Part shown: positions 6,040 to 13,232 of the stretch, piece after piece | How positions within the stretch are numbered: position 1 is the first letter of the stretch | How the letters are laid out: each line of letters starts with the position of its first letter | Source: Oscillospiraceae bacterium | GTDB taxonomy: Bacteria; Bacillota; Clostridia; Oscillospirales; Ruminococcaceae | Assembly (NCBI GenBank): GCA_017828935.1 | Contig: JAGAUG010000027.1 | Coordinates: 1 to 15,207, forward strand | DNA length: 15,207 bases | Direction: 5' to 3' | Program-made: the position numbers and the translations under genes | The notes under the pieces: model-generated | Databases searched by the model: none | Told to the model about the DNA's origin: nothing | The model's input: only the letters and a program-made list of their open reading frames with translations

Positions 6040-6984
6040 ATGCTAAATAATTTTATAAATAATTTTATAGAAACTATTGATTATCTAGAAGAAAATATTA
6101 AGTTAATTTTAAAAAATATTGATCCTGAAATCCAAAGAAATACACAAGAAATTAGAATCAGAGCAAACAGGCCGCTTATTATAAAATGCTTTTTTAAAAA
6201 TTATTATGTTTATAATAATTCCCAAATTGGACTGGATAAAAATAATAATTTATATATTATTTCTGAAGATCAAATAAAAAAAAGCTTTGAAAATGTTTGT
6301 GAATATTCTGTTTATGCTTACCAAGAAGAAATAAATAACGGATTTATTACTCTACAAAATGGAAGTAGAGTTGGGATTGTTGGTACAGCAGTTTCAAAAG
6401 ATAAAAAAATTATAAATATAAAAAATATTTCTTGCTTGAATATTAGAATTCCAAAAAATATTTTTAATGTCGCTGACGAATTGATAACAAAGACGATGTC
6501 AAAAGGTCTTTCTAGCTTGTTAATTTGTGGGGCGCCAGGAAGCGGAAAAACAACGCTTCTTAAAGATATTATTAGACAAATTTCTTTAGGAAGGCTAGGA
6601 TACTTATATAATATTTCTGTTATAGACGAACGAGGAGAATTATTTGGAAATCAAGCCAAAAATAAATTTCAAAATAAATTTGAGAATAATTTTGATATAT
6701 TTGATAGATACCCAAAACCAACTGGAATGATGATAGCTCTTCGGACTATGGCTCCTGATTTAATTGTTTGCGACGAAATTGGATCTAAACAAGAGACAGA
6801 CGCGATCGAAGATATTTTAAACTCTGGGGTGAAAATTATCGCAACAGCCCACTCCAGCAACGAGCAAGAAATTTATATTAAACCACAAATAAAAAGACTA
6901 ATAGAAATTCGAGCTTTTGAAAAAATCGTTATTTTGGGTTCAAATAAAAAACCCTGTGAAATAAAAAAAATTATTTTAATTTAA
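6040..6984 (+). CDS. spoIIIAA: Stage III sporulation protein AA, secretion-type ATPase
   Basis: SpoIIIAA is the cytoplasmic ATPase of the mother-cell SpoIIIA-SpoIIQ complex and belongs to the type II/IV secretion ATPase family. The 314-residue protein has an N-terminal helical domain (about 1-115), then Walker A GAPGSGKT (164-171), the segment VIDERGEL (194-201), Walker B LIVCDE (241-246) and a sensor-like IIATAHS (266-272). Catalytic residues appear intact. The ATG has only a weak ribosome site (AGGCGA). It heads the eight-gene operon after the gpr terminator. A sigma-E promoter is expected in the 90 bases upstream, but I found no convincing match. Confidence 0.96.
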   Translation: MLNNFINNFIETIDYLEENIKLILKNIDPEIQRNTQEIRIRANRPLIIKCFFKNYYVYNNSQIGLDKNNNLYIISEDQIKKSFENVCEYSVYAYQEEINNGFITLQNGSRVGIVGTAVSKDKKIINIKNISCLNIRIPKNIFNVADELITKTMSKGLSSLLICGAPGSGKTTLLKDIIRQISLGRLGYLYNISVIDERGELFGNQAKNKFQNKFENNFDIFDRYPKPTGMMIALRTMAPDLIVCDEIGSKQETDAIEDILNSGVKIIATAHSSNEQEIYIKPQIKRLIEIRAFEKIVILGSNKKPCEIKKIILI

Positions 6985-7013
6985 TTATTTATTATATAAA
7001 AGAGGCTGATACT

Positions 7014-7523
7014 TTGAAATTAATTGGAAGCGCAATAATAATTTTGTCTTTATTTTTAGCCGGGAAGTTATCTTGTTTTAAATTATCTAAACGAACTGAA
7101 TTTATTAGGCTTGTTATAGATTTGTTAGAATTCATAAAAACAGAAATTAATTATAAAAAAACTACGATGTTTAATTTAGTTAATAATTTAAATAAAAATA
7201 TTTATTTTAAAAATTTAGATATTCTTGATATATTTTATAAAAATTTATTAAAACAAAAATCTATAGAAATTAGTTGGAGCGAAGCTATTGCTCAAAGTCA
7301 AATGAAATATATATTAAACCAAGATGAACTTATTGAAATTTTAAAAATAGGCTCTTGGCTCGGAAGCAGCTCAGTCGAAGAGCAAATTTTTAATATAGAT
7401 CTTAGCCTCGAATATTTAAAACAAAATTTATTAAGAGCTCAAGGTGATAAAAATAAATATTATAAAATATATAATAATTTTGGGATTTTATCAGGAATTG
7501 CTCTTGTAATATTAATTTGGTAA
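7014..7523 (+). CDS. spoIIIAB: Stage III sporulation protein AB
   Basis: SpoIIIAB is a small mother-cell membrane protein distantly related to GspF-type platform proteins and is part of the SpoIIIA channel. The 169-residue product has a hydrophobic N-terminus (about 4-17), a central amphipathic helical region including the family-type SWSEAIAQS (91-99) and GSWLGSSS (132-139), and a C-terminal membrane segment ending in VILIW, typical of the family. It starts at TTG with AGAGGCTGA upstream, 29 bases after spoIIIAA. Confidence 0.92.
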   Translation: MKLIGSAIIILSLFLAGKLSCFKLSKRTEFIRLVIDLLEFIKTEINYKKTTMFNLVNNLNKNIYFKNLDILDIFYKNLLKQKSIEISWSEAIAQSQMKYILNQDELIEILKIGSWLGSSSVEEQIFNIDLSLEYLKQNLLRAQGDKNKYYKIYNNFGILSGIALVILIW

Positions 7524-7563
7524 TTAAATTAAAAATTAAATTATTTAGAGAGGAGAAATAAAA

Positions 7564-7758
7564 TTGGAAGTAGATTTGATATTTAAAATAGCAGCCATAG
7601 GAATTATCGTCGCAGTTTTAAATCAAGTTTTAATTAGATCAGGAAGAGAAGAACAGGCGATGATGACAACGTTAGCGGGTTTAATCGTTGTTTTGATGAT
7701 TATGATAACTCAAATTAGTGATTTATTTAATATGATAAAATCTGTTTTTAGATTATAA
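7564..7758 (+). CDS. spoIIIAC: Stage III sporulation protein AC
   Basis: This 64-residue protein is nearly all membrane: two segments (about 5-21 and 33-51) around a short charged loop RSGREEQ, the standard SpoIIIAC form. It is thought to contribute with SpoIIIAD to the membrane part of the mother-cell channel. The start is TTG with a strong AGAGGAG upstream. Confidence 0.95.
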   Translation: MEVDLIFKIAAIGIIVAVLNQVLIRSGREEQAMMTTLAGLIVVLMIMITQISDLFNMIKSVFRL

Positions 7759-7783
7759 AAATATTAAATTAATTATAAACAAA

Positions 7784-8170
7784 ATGAATATATTTTCGAT
7801 TTTAGGAATCGCTGCAGTTGGTACAATAATGTCGATTTTGTTAAAACAATACTTACCAGAATATTCTGTTTTAGCAACTTTAGCGACTAGTATTATTATT
7901 TTATTTTGGGTTGTCGTAAATCTTATTCCGGTTTTAGATAAACTGACTTATTTTATAAAAGAAATTAAGATGCCTGGCGAATATAGTTTAATTATTTTAA
8001 AATCTCTCGGGATCGCTTTTGTCGTTCAATTAATTTCAGATATTTGTAAAGATGCTGGTGAAACTGCGATTGCTTCGAAACTTGAATTAGCTGGGAAAAT
8101 ATCTATTTTAATTTTAAGCTTGCCTTTATTCGAAAAAATAATTTCGATAATTTTTGAGATGTTGAGTTAA
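7784..8170 (+). CDS. spoIIIAD: Stage III sporulation protein AD
   Basis: This 128-residue multi-pass protein has about four hydrophobic segments (near 2-19, 28-50, 65-85, 98-127) and the family stretch LISDICKDAGETAIASKLELAGK in the C-terminal half. It is part of the SpoIIIA membrane complex. The ATG lies 25 bases after spoIIIAC and has no recognisable Shine-Dalgarno sequence, while its neighbours spoIIIAC and spoIIIAE have good ones. There is no better in-frame start, so translation probably depends on coupling to spoIIIAC or on an A/U-rich unstructured leader. Confidence 0.93.
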   Translation: MNIFSILGIAAVGTIMSILLKQYLPEYSVLATLATSIIILFWVVVNLIPVLDKLTYFIKEIKMPGEYSLIILKSLGIAFVVQLISDICKDAGETAIASKLELAGKISILILSLPLFEKIISIIFEMLS

Positions 8171-8188
8171 AATATAAAAATAAAAAAT

Positions 8189-8219
8189 TCTAAAATCCTA
8201 AAAATTCCAAAATTTTAGA
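8189..8219 (+). promoter_or_regulatory. Hairpin overlapping the spoIIIAE ribosome-binding site
   Basis: TCTAAAAT (8189-8196) can pair with ATTTTAGA (8212-8219) around a 15-nt loop. The right arm covers the first bases of the AGAGGA Shine-Dalgarno (8217-8222) of spoIIIAE and could dampen its translation. Confidence 0.3.
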
Positions 8220-8228
8220 GGAAAAAAG

Positions 8229-9425
8229 ATGTTTAAAAAAATTTTAATAATATTTTTTGTTTTTTTGAGTCTCTCTTCGAAAGTTGTTGCTCAGGACATA
8301 GAGAATATAGAAAATATAGAGAATATAAAAAATTTAGAAGATAACTATGATTTGATAAATAATATTTATTACGAATCGGGTTTAGAAGATATTATTTCAA
8401 GATATTCAAATAAAGAGATGTTTAATTTTGATAATTTTAATATAAATAAAAATAAAAAATTAAATTTGTTTATTTTATCGATGTCTCCACAAAAAATAAT
8501 TAATATTGTTTTTAAATATATAAAAACAGAAATAAAAAAACCAATAAAAATTTTGATGAATATTATAGGTATCGTTTTAATTTCGGCTTTAATAGAATCT
8601 TTAAAAACTTGTTTTAAAAACGATAGTCTTAACGAAATTTTTAGCTGTATTTGTATTCTTAGTATTTTTATTTCTGTTGGTTATCAACTAATCGAAGTTT
8701 CTAAATTGGGCGCTCAAACAATAGTTAATATGTCGGATTTTATGCTAAGCTTTGTTCCGGTTTACGCTGGTGTAATGAGTAGTTGCGGGCTTAGCTTAAC
8801 AGGCGGAGTATATAATACGTTTTTGTTTTTTATTTGTCAATTTTTTTCTCAGGTTTTATCTTCAAAGTTATTACCGGTTATTGGAATTTATATGTCTTTT
8901 TGTTTAGTAGGGGCTATTTCGGGCTCAGGATCTCAAAGTTTAAATATTAGTCAGGCCGCTAAAGAAATTAAAAATATAATTACAGGAATATTGGTTTTTA
9001 TAGTAACTTGTTTTGTTGGTCTAATTACAGTCCAAGGCGTCGTAGCTAGTAGCGCAGATACTATTACTACAAAAACGGCAAAATTTGTAATCGGAAGTGC
9101 TGTACCAATAATTGGGAGTGTTGTTTCAGACGCTTACACGTCTGTCAAAGGCTGTTTTAATTTTATTAGATCCGGAGTTGGAGCTATAGTAATTTTTTTT
9201 ATAATAATATCTTTCTTGCCGATTTTAATAAAATTGGCGCTATATATTTTAATTACAAAAATATCTTCTGGAGTTGCTGAGTTTTTAGAAATTAAACAAG
9301 TTTCAGAGATTTTAAAATCTAGCGGATACGTTATTAGTTTATTATTAGCGATTATAATAAGCTATATTTTATTAATTATTATCAGTACTACTGTAATTTT
9401 AATTTTGGGGCTGGGGATAAATTGA
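8229..9425 (+). CDS. spoIIIAE: Stage III sporulation protein AE
   Basis: SpoIIIAE is the large multi-pass membrane protein of the SpoIIIA complex. The 398 residues begin with a signal peptide (1-21, cleavage likely after VVA), a charged extracytoplasmic region (22-105) and about seven hydrophobic segments (roughly 108-125, 138-156, 170-188, 196-230, 250-275, 315-345, 366-395). Family motifs include DFMLSFVPVYAGVMSSCG (170-187) and the region 285-310 (FVIGSAVPIIGSVVSDAY). Just after the signal peptide lies a short in-frame repeat, ENIENIENIKN, encoded by a 9-bp tandem repeat. The ATG has AGAGGA seven bases upstream. The stop overlaps the spoIIIAF start. Confidence 0.96.
   Translation: MFKKILIIFFVFLSLSSKVVAQDIENIENIENIKNLEDNYDLINNIYYESGLEDIISRYSNKEMFNFDNFNINKNKKLNLFILSMSPQKIINIVFKYIKTEIKKPIKILMNIIGIVLISALIESLKTCFKNDSLNEIFSCICILSIFISVGYQLIEVSKLGAQTIVNMSDFMLSFVPVYAGVMSSCGLSLTGGVYNTFLFFICQFFSQVLSSKLLPVIGIYMSFCLVGAISGSGSQSLNISQAAKEIKNIITGILVFIVTCFVGLITVQGVVASSADTITTKTAKFVIGSAVPIIGSVVSDAYTSVKGCFNFIRSGVGAIVIFFIIISFLPILIKLALYILITKISSGVAEFLEIKQVSEILKSSGYVISLLLAIIISYILLIIISTTVILILGLGIN
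8298..8333 (+). repeat. 9-bp tandem repeat (four units) inside spoIIIAE
   Basis: Units ATAGAGAAT, ATAGAAAAT, ATAGAGAAT and ATAAAAAAT follow each other in frame and encode IEN-IEN-IEN-IKN. The array sits directly after the signal peptide. A copy-number change would keep the reading frame. Confidence 0.85.
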
Positions 9426-9919
9426 ATAATTTTAGTAATTTAAAAGACTGGGCCTTTTCGATATGTATGGCGGTTATTTCGAGTTGTATTATAAAACTAA
9501 TATTGCCTAAAAGCCCGATGAATAAAATAATAAATTTTTCTATGAGTGTTTTTTTGCTTACTTTGATGTTTTCTGGACTATTATTTGATAATATAAATTT
9601 AGAGCCGGAGCTTTGTTTTGACGATTTTTTTGATTTAAATAATTCAAATAATTTAGATAAAAAATTAGAAATTTTAAAACAATCAACAACTATTGGAGCT
9701 ACAGAGAAAAAACTTCAAGAGCTCGTTAGACAAGATTTATTATTAAAAAAAATTAATCCGATAAAAATTTTAATAAATATTAATATAAATAATAAATCTA
9801 GCATATTAATTAACAAGATGGAAATTTTTGTAAAAGAAGGAGAAGAATATGATGAAAAAACAATAAAAAATTATATTAGCCAAAAATACAATATTGTTCC
9901 TGAAATTAAATATATTTAA
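9422..9919 (+). CDS. spoIIIAF: Stage III sporulation protein AF
   Basis: SpoIIIAF has two N-terminal membrane segments (about 10-27 and 38-54) and a C-terminal soluble domain (about 60-165) that adopts a ring-building-like fold in the family. The 165-residue length is normal. The start is TTG, overlapping the spoIIIAE stop by four bases (TTGA), with a GGGG tract 7-10 bases upstream, so translation is probably coupled to spoIIIAE. The soluble domain is very rich in Ile, Asn and Lys, in keeping with the base composition. Confidence 0.92.
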   Translation: MNNFSNLKDWAFSICMAVISSCIIKLILPKSPMNKIINFSMSVFLLTLMFSGLLFDNINLEPELCFDDFFDLNNSNNLDKKLEILKQSTTIGATEKKLQELVRQDLLLKKINPIKILINININNKSSILINKMEIFVKEGEEYDEKTIKNYISQKYNIVPEIKYI

Positions 9920-9948
9920 TAATATTAATAATAAAAAAGGAGCTCAAG

Positions 9949-10569
9949 ATGTCTAAGACAATAAATTTTTTAAATTTTAAAAATTTAAAAAACATAAAAG
10001 AAAAAATAAATAGTTTTTCAGATAATAAAAAACAAGTTATTTTAATTATATTTTTAGTTATAGGTGTCTTGATGATGTTAATATCCGGGCTAAGCGACAA
10101 CGACGAAAAAAAACAAAAAAAATATTTATCTAATAATTATAATAATTATAATAATTTTGATATAAATTTATATGAGTTAGATCTTGAGAATCGATTGTTA
10201 GATATCGTCGAAAAAATCGAAGGCGTTGGAAAGGCCAACATAATGGTTACTCTTGAAAATAGTGTTGAGTATATATTCGCTCAAGAAAAACGAGAAAAAA
10301 TAGATAAAATTAGCGATTACCAAGATCAAGCAACATTAAAAACACAAGAGAGAAACGACGAAGAAAGAAAGTTATTACTAGTAGACGGCCCAAACGGAAA
10401 AAGACAGGCGCTAGTTAAGACCCAGCTTCAACCAAAAATCAAAGGAGTAGTCGTCGTTTGTCAAGGCGGAGATAATCCGTCTATAAGCCAGCAAGTAACT
10501 AGTTTAATAACAACAGTTCTTAATATTTCGTCGAACCGAGTTTATGTTACTAAAAGTATAAAACAATAA
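9949..10569 (+). CDS. spoIIIAG: Stage III sporulation protein AG
   Basis: SpoIIIAG forms the large oligomeric ring of the channel in the space between the mother cell and forespore. The 206-residue protein has a cytoplasmic N-terminus, one membrane segment (about 29-48), and a ring-building domain (about 75-205) with the family pattern LENRLLDIVEKIEGVGKA (70s-80s), a long insertion, and GVVVVCQGG...VTSLITTVLNISSNRVYVTK at the end, resembling PrgK/EscJ/FliF ring proteins. The ATG follows AAAAAGGAG. The last codons and the bases after the stop are repeated 111 bases downstream. Confidence 0.95.
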   Translation: MSKTINFLNFKNLKNIKEKINSFSDNKKQVILIIFLVIGVLMMLISGLSDNDEKKQKKYLSNNYNNYNNFDINLYELDLENRLLDIVEKIEGVGKANIMVTLENSVEYIFAQEKREKIDKISDYQDQATLKTQERNDEERKLLLVDGPNGKRQALVKTQLQPKIKGVVVVCQGGDNPSISQQVTSLITTVLNISSNRVYVTKSIKQ

Positions 10570-10701
10570 TAAATTAATTTTGTGTATATATAATTTTTAT
10601 ATATAATAAATTAATATAAATTAATAATAATATATTAAAAAATATATATTATTATAGATACTAAAAGTATAAAATAATAGTAAATTAATTTTATGTATAT
10701 A
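10549..10701 (+). repeat. 42-bp direct repeat of the spoIIIAG 3' end
   Basis: Bases 10549-10590 (last codons of spoIIIAG plus 21 bases after the stop) recur at 10660-10701 with 39 of 42 identities and no gaps. The 69 bases between are almost only A and T and contain palindromic stretches (for example 10625-10654). The second copy ends just before the spoIIIAH ribosome-binding site. A TTGTGT-16-TATAAT match at 10580-10607 is noted but could be chance in such AT-rich sequence. Confidence 0.9.
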
Positions 10702-10722
10702 AATTCAGAAAGGATGATAACT

Positions 10723-11289
10723 ATGAATATGATTATTGGAAAGAGACAAATAGTTTTAGCTACGTTAGTTTTTGGGCTTGGAGTTGCTATTTATTTAAAT
10801 TGGGAGTTTTCAAACTCTGAAGAACAAAATAAGTTGGTACAACGAGTAGATTCTATTAAGAATTATGGTGAGGCTGAGTTTGTTAAGAGAGATAATATGA
10901 AAAGAGAAGAACAAAATGTTGCAGCTCTTTCAACAAAGTCAACTGAATATTTCGCTCAAGCAAGGCTCAACAGACAAAAAAGTCGAGATGAGTCAATAGA
11001 AGCTCTAAAAAAGATGTTAGAAGATTCCGATGGAGACCAACAAAAAAAAGATAAACTTATAAATGACGCTGCTGTTTTAGCTAAAACAATAGAGTCCGAA
11101 GGAAAGATAGAAAATATTATTAAAGCCAAGGGATTCTCAGAAGTGATGGTTTATTTACAAGGAGAAAAAGTAACAGTAATAGTAAAAACAAAAGGACTAA
11201 ATAATTCTCAAGCAGCTCAAATCAAAGATATTATAATTACAGAAACAGATGTCGACCCCGAAAATATTTCTTTAGTTGAAGTAAAATAA
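10723..11289 (+). CDS. spoIIIAH: Stage III sporulation protein AH
   Basis: SpoIIIAH is anchored in the mother-cell membrane and zips to SpoIIQ across the intermembrane space. The 188-residue protein begins with the family's IIGKRQIVLA, one membrane segment (about 8-26), a charged helix with the signature YFAQARLNRQKSRDESIE (76-93), and a C-terminal YscJ/FliF-like ring domain (about 112-188). I place the start at the ATG at 10723, because AGAAAGGA (10707-10714) lies eight bases before it; the longer frame starting at 10693 begins inside the duplicated 42-bp repeat and has no ribosome site. The 153-base gap to spoIIIAG is the largest in the operon. Confidence 0.95.
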   Translation: MNMIIGKRQIVLATLVFGLGVAIYLNWEFSNSEEQNKLVQRVDSIKNYGEAEFVKRDNMKREEQNVAALSTKSTEYFAQARLNRQKSRDESIEALKKMLEDSDGDQQKKDKLINDAAVLAKTIESEGKIENIIKAKGFSEVMVYLQGEKVTVIVKTKGLNNSQAAQIKDIIITETDVDPENISLVEVK

Positions 11290-11302
11290 ATACTTAAAAT
11301 AG

Positions 11303-11330
11303 TTGATAGTTTTATTTTTTGTGATATAAT
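11303..11330 (+). promoter_or_regulatory. Sigma-A promoter for asp23-nusB and downstream genes
   Basis: -35 TTGATA (11303-11308), 16-base spacer, extended -10 TGATATAAT with TATAAT at 11325-11330. The predicted start is near 11337. It separates vegetative genes from the sporulation operon upstream. Confidence 0.75.
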
Positions 11331-11363
11331 ATAAGTATATTGTTTTTTATTGATCAAAAAGAT

Positions 11364-11398
11364 AGGAGGTATTATATAATATTATTTAATATTATATA
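11364..11398 (+). promoter_or_regulatory. Distant Shine-Dalgarno plus spacer hairpin of asp23
   Basis: A perfect AGGAGGT (11364-11370) lies 35 bases before the asp23 ATG. Between them is the palindrome TATATAATATTA/TAATATTATATA (11373-11384 with 11387-11398). If it folds, only 2 plus 7 bases remain between the Shine-Dalgarno and the AUG, a normal distance. An in-frame TAG at 11397 excludes an earlier start, and no ATG, GTG or TTG occurs between the Shine-Dalgarno and the ATG. Confidence 0.55.
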
Positions 11399-11405
11399 GT
11401 TAGCT

Positions 11406-11792
11406 ATGATAAAGAATAATTCTGTAAACGAAAAAGAGTCCGTAGGAAGTTTAAAAATATCACAAGAGGTTATCGAGTCGATTGCGAGCGTTGCTGCTAG
11501 CGAAGTTGAAGGAGTTGCGTCTGTCGCTGATAATATTAAATCTAAAGACGTATTTAATATCAAAAAAAGTCTTATGTCAAAGTCTATCAAAGTTAATATA
11601 AACAACGATATTGCCGTTATTGACGTTTATATTAATATTAAGCATGGCGCGAAAATTCAAGTTGTATCTGAATGTGTTCAAAAAAAAGTAAAAGACGCTA
11701 TACAGTCAATGACAGGTATTGCTATCTCTAAAGTAAACGTTCATATTATTGGAATTGAGTTTGACGAAGAAGATAATAAAGATATTAATTAA
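11406..11792 (+). CDS. yqhY: Asp23/Gls24 family protein (YqhY-like)
   Basis: The 128-residue protein is a single Asp23 (DUF322) domain: GSLKISQEVIESIASVAASEVEGVASV (14-40) and DVYINIKHGAKIQVVSECVQKKVKDAI (73-99), with a final VNVHIIGIEF and an acidic tail. In B. subtilis the orthologue YqhY lies between accBC and nusB and is linked to control of acetyl-CoA carboxylase activity; here the position before nusB is kept but accBC is not present. The ATG at 11406 is the only possible start; its Shine-Dalgarno is unusually far (see the separate entry). It is probably cytoplasmic. No membrane segment is seen. Confidence 0.92.
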   Translation: MIKNNSVNEKESVGSLKISQEVIESIASVAASEVEGVASVADNIKSKDVFNIKKSLMSKSIKVNINNDIAVIDVYINIKHGAKIQVVSECVQKKVKDAIQSMTGIAISKVNVHIIGIEFDEEDNKDIN

Positions 11793-11806
11793 AAAATATT
11801 ATATTT

Positions 11807-11870
11807 TATATCTTTCGTTTTAGATTAGAGTTTTAGATTAATAAAAAAATAATAAAAAACGAAAGATATA
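11807..11870 (+). promoter_or_regulatory. 15-bp stem-loop with an internal direct repeat, yqhY-nusB gap
   Basis: TATATCTTTCGTTTT (11807-11821) pairs perfectly with 11856-11870 around a 34-nt loop. GTTTTAGATTA occurs twice (11817-11827 and 11830-11840), so the second copy could compete with the first. No U-tract follows, so it is not a normal terminator. It may be an mRNA processing or stability element. Confidence 0.55.
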
Positions 11871-11910
11871 TTATAATTTATATTTATTTATAAAGGATCT
11901 AAAAATTAAT

Positions 11911-12318
11911 ATGTACAAACGAAGAAAAGCTAGAGAGCAAGCGGTTGAAATTATTTTTGAAAATATGTTTAATAAAGAATCTGTTAGTTGGATTGCTAGG
12001 ATGGCTCAAACATACAGAGAAATAGAAATTATTCCGTTTGGAAAGAAAATTGCGAAGTACGCTATCGAAAACCAAGAAGAGATTGATAACTTAATAAAAA
12101 AATATTCAGAAAGATGGTCTATAGACAGAATCTCAAAAGTATCTTTGGCTATTTTAAAGATGGCTATATCTGAAATTTTATTTATAAGTGAGATGCCGAC
12201 GGCTGTAACAATAAACGAAGCTATTGAAATATCTAAATTATTTGTTGAAAAACAAGAAACAGGTTTTATTCACGGGGTCTTGGGAGCAATTATAGACAAT
12301 GAAAAAATTAAAAAATAA
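11911..12318 (+). CDS. nusB: Transcription antitermination factor NusB
   Basis: NusB binds boxA RNA with NusE (S10) and supports antitermination of rRNA operons. The 135-residue all-helical protein shows the basic N-terminal RRKAREQAVEIIFE (4-17), the core RISKVSLAILKMAISEIL (73-90), the segment VTINEAIEISKLF (99-111) and GFIHGVLGAI (118-127), all typical. The ATG follows AAAGGA with a rather long gap of about 13 bases. Its last 20 bases overlap the start of ispA. In Bacillus folD, xseA and xseB come between nusB and ispA; they are missing here. Confidence 0.95.
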   Translation: MYKRRKAREQAVEIIFENMFNKESVSWIARMAQTYREIEIIPFGKKIAKYAIENQEEIDNLIKKYSERWSIDRISKVSLAILKMAISEILFISEMPTAVTINEAIEISKLFVEKQETGFIHGVLGAIIDNEKIKK

Positions 12319-13207
12319 TAAAATTAAAAATAATAAATTATTTTTAGATAAATATCAAGAATATAAAGATTTAGTTAATAATAGACTAGAAAAAATTATT
12401 GATAAAAACGATGAATCTTGTGTTGCTCAGGCGATGAGATATAGTTTAAATATTGGCGGAAAGAGAATCCGACCAGTTTTAACTTTGGCTTTTTGCGAGA
12501 GTTGCTTTGGCTTTAAACAAGAAGCGCTGGATATAGCTTGCGCAATAGAAATGATTCACACTTATTCTTTGATCCACGACGACTTGCCATGTATGGATGA
12601 CGATAATTTCAGAAGAGGTTGGCCAGCTTGTCATATTAAATTTGGACAAGCTATCGCACTTTTAGCCGGCGACGGATTGTTAACGGACGCGTTTAATTTA
12701 ATTTCAAAATCAAATATAGAGCCTAGTATAAAAATAAATATAATAAAAATATTGTCTGAAGCGACAGGTTCTAAAAAAATGATTTTTGGTCAAGAACTCG
12801 ATATAAATAAAAAAACTAAGACTAGCTCAAAAATTCTCGATAAAATAAATAAGTTAAAGACTTGTGAACTTATAAAAGCTTCAGCTGTTTTAGGATGTCT
12901 TGTTGCTAAAACAAATAAAAATAAGATTTTGGCTGCTAGTAGATTCGGAGAAGCCTTAGGCTTAGCTTTTCAAATTAAAGACGATATTATTGATGTAACT
13001 GGAAGACAAGAAATTATTGGAAAGCCTGTTATGAGCGACAAAAATAATGGGAAGCTTACATACGTTGATTTGATCGGCGAAAGCGAAGCTGAAAAAAAAG
13101 TCGAGGAGCTTTCTAAAGAAGCTATAAATATTTTAAAAAAAGAATTTGAGGGAAAAATAGATTTTTTAATTGATTTGACTAATTTTTTATTAAATAGAGA
13201 AAGCTAA
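12299..13207 (+). CDS. ispA: Farnesyl (geranyl) diphosphate synthase family
   Basis: Short-chain trans-prenyl diphosphate synthase, condensing IPP with DMAPP/GPP to give FPP for undecaprenyl and quinone precursors. The 302-residue protein contains GGKRIRP (53-59, IPP binding), the first aspartate-rich motif HDDLPCMDDDNFRRG (93-107, with the two-residue insertion of bacterial FPP synthases), K187-T188, and the second motif FQIKDDIIDVTG (225-236). All magnesium-binding aspartates are present. The ATG overlaps nusB by 20 bases with GGGAG 12 bases upstream. The Lys/Asn-rich first 13 residues are encoded mostly by the overlap and look like a non-conserved extension. Chain length (C15 rather than C20) is inferred from family type only. 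Confidence 0.94.
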   Translation: MKKLKNNKIKNNKLFLDKYQEYKDLVNNRLEKIIDKNDESCVAQAMRYSLNIGGKRIRPVLTLAFCESCFGFKQEALDIACAIEMIHTYSLIHDDLPCMDDDNFRRGWPACHIKFGQAIALLAGDGLLTDAFNLISKSNIEPSIKINIIKILSEATGSKKMIFGQELDINKKTKTSSKILDKINKLKTCELIKASAVLGCLVAKTNKNKILAASRFGEALGLAFQIKDDIIDVTGRQEIIGKPVMSDKNNGKLTYVDLIGESEAEKKVEELSKEAINILKKEFEGKIDFLIDLTNFLLNRES

Positions 13208-13232
13208 AATTTAGTCAGGGGTGTAATTTATT

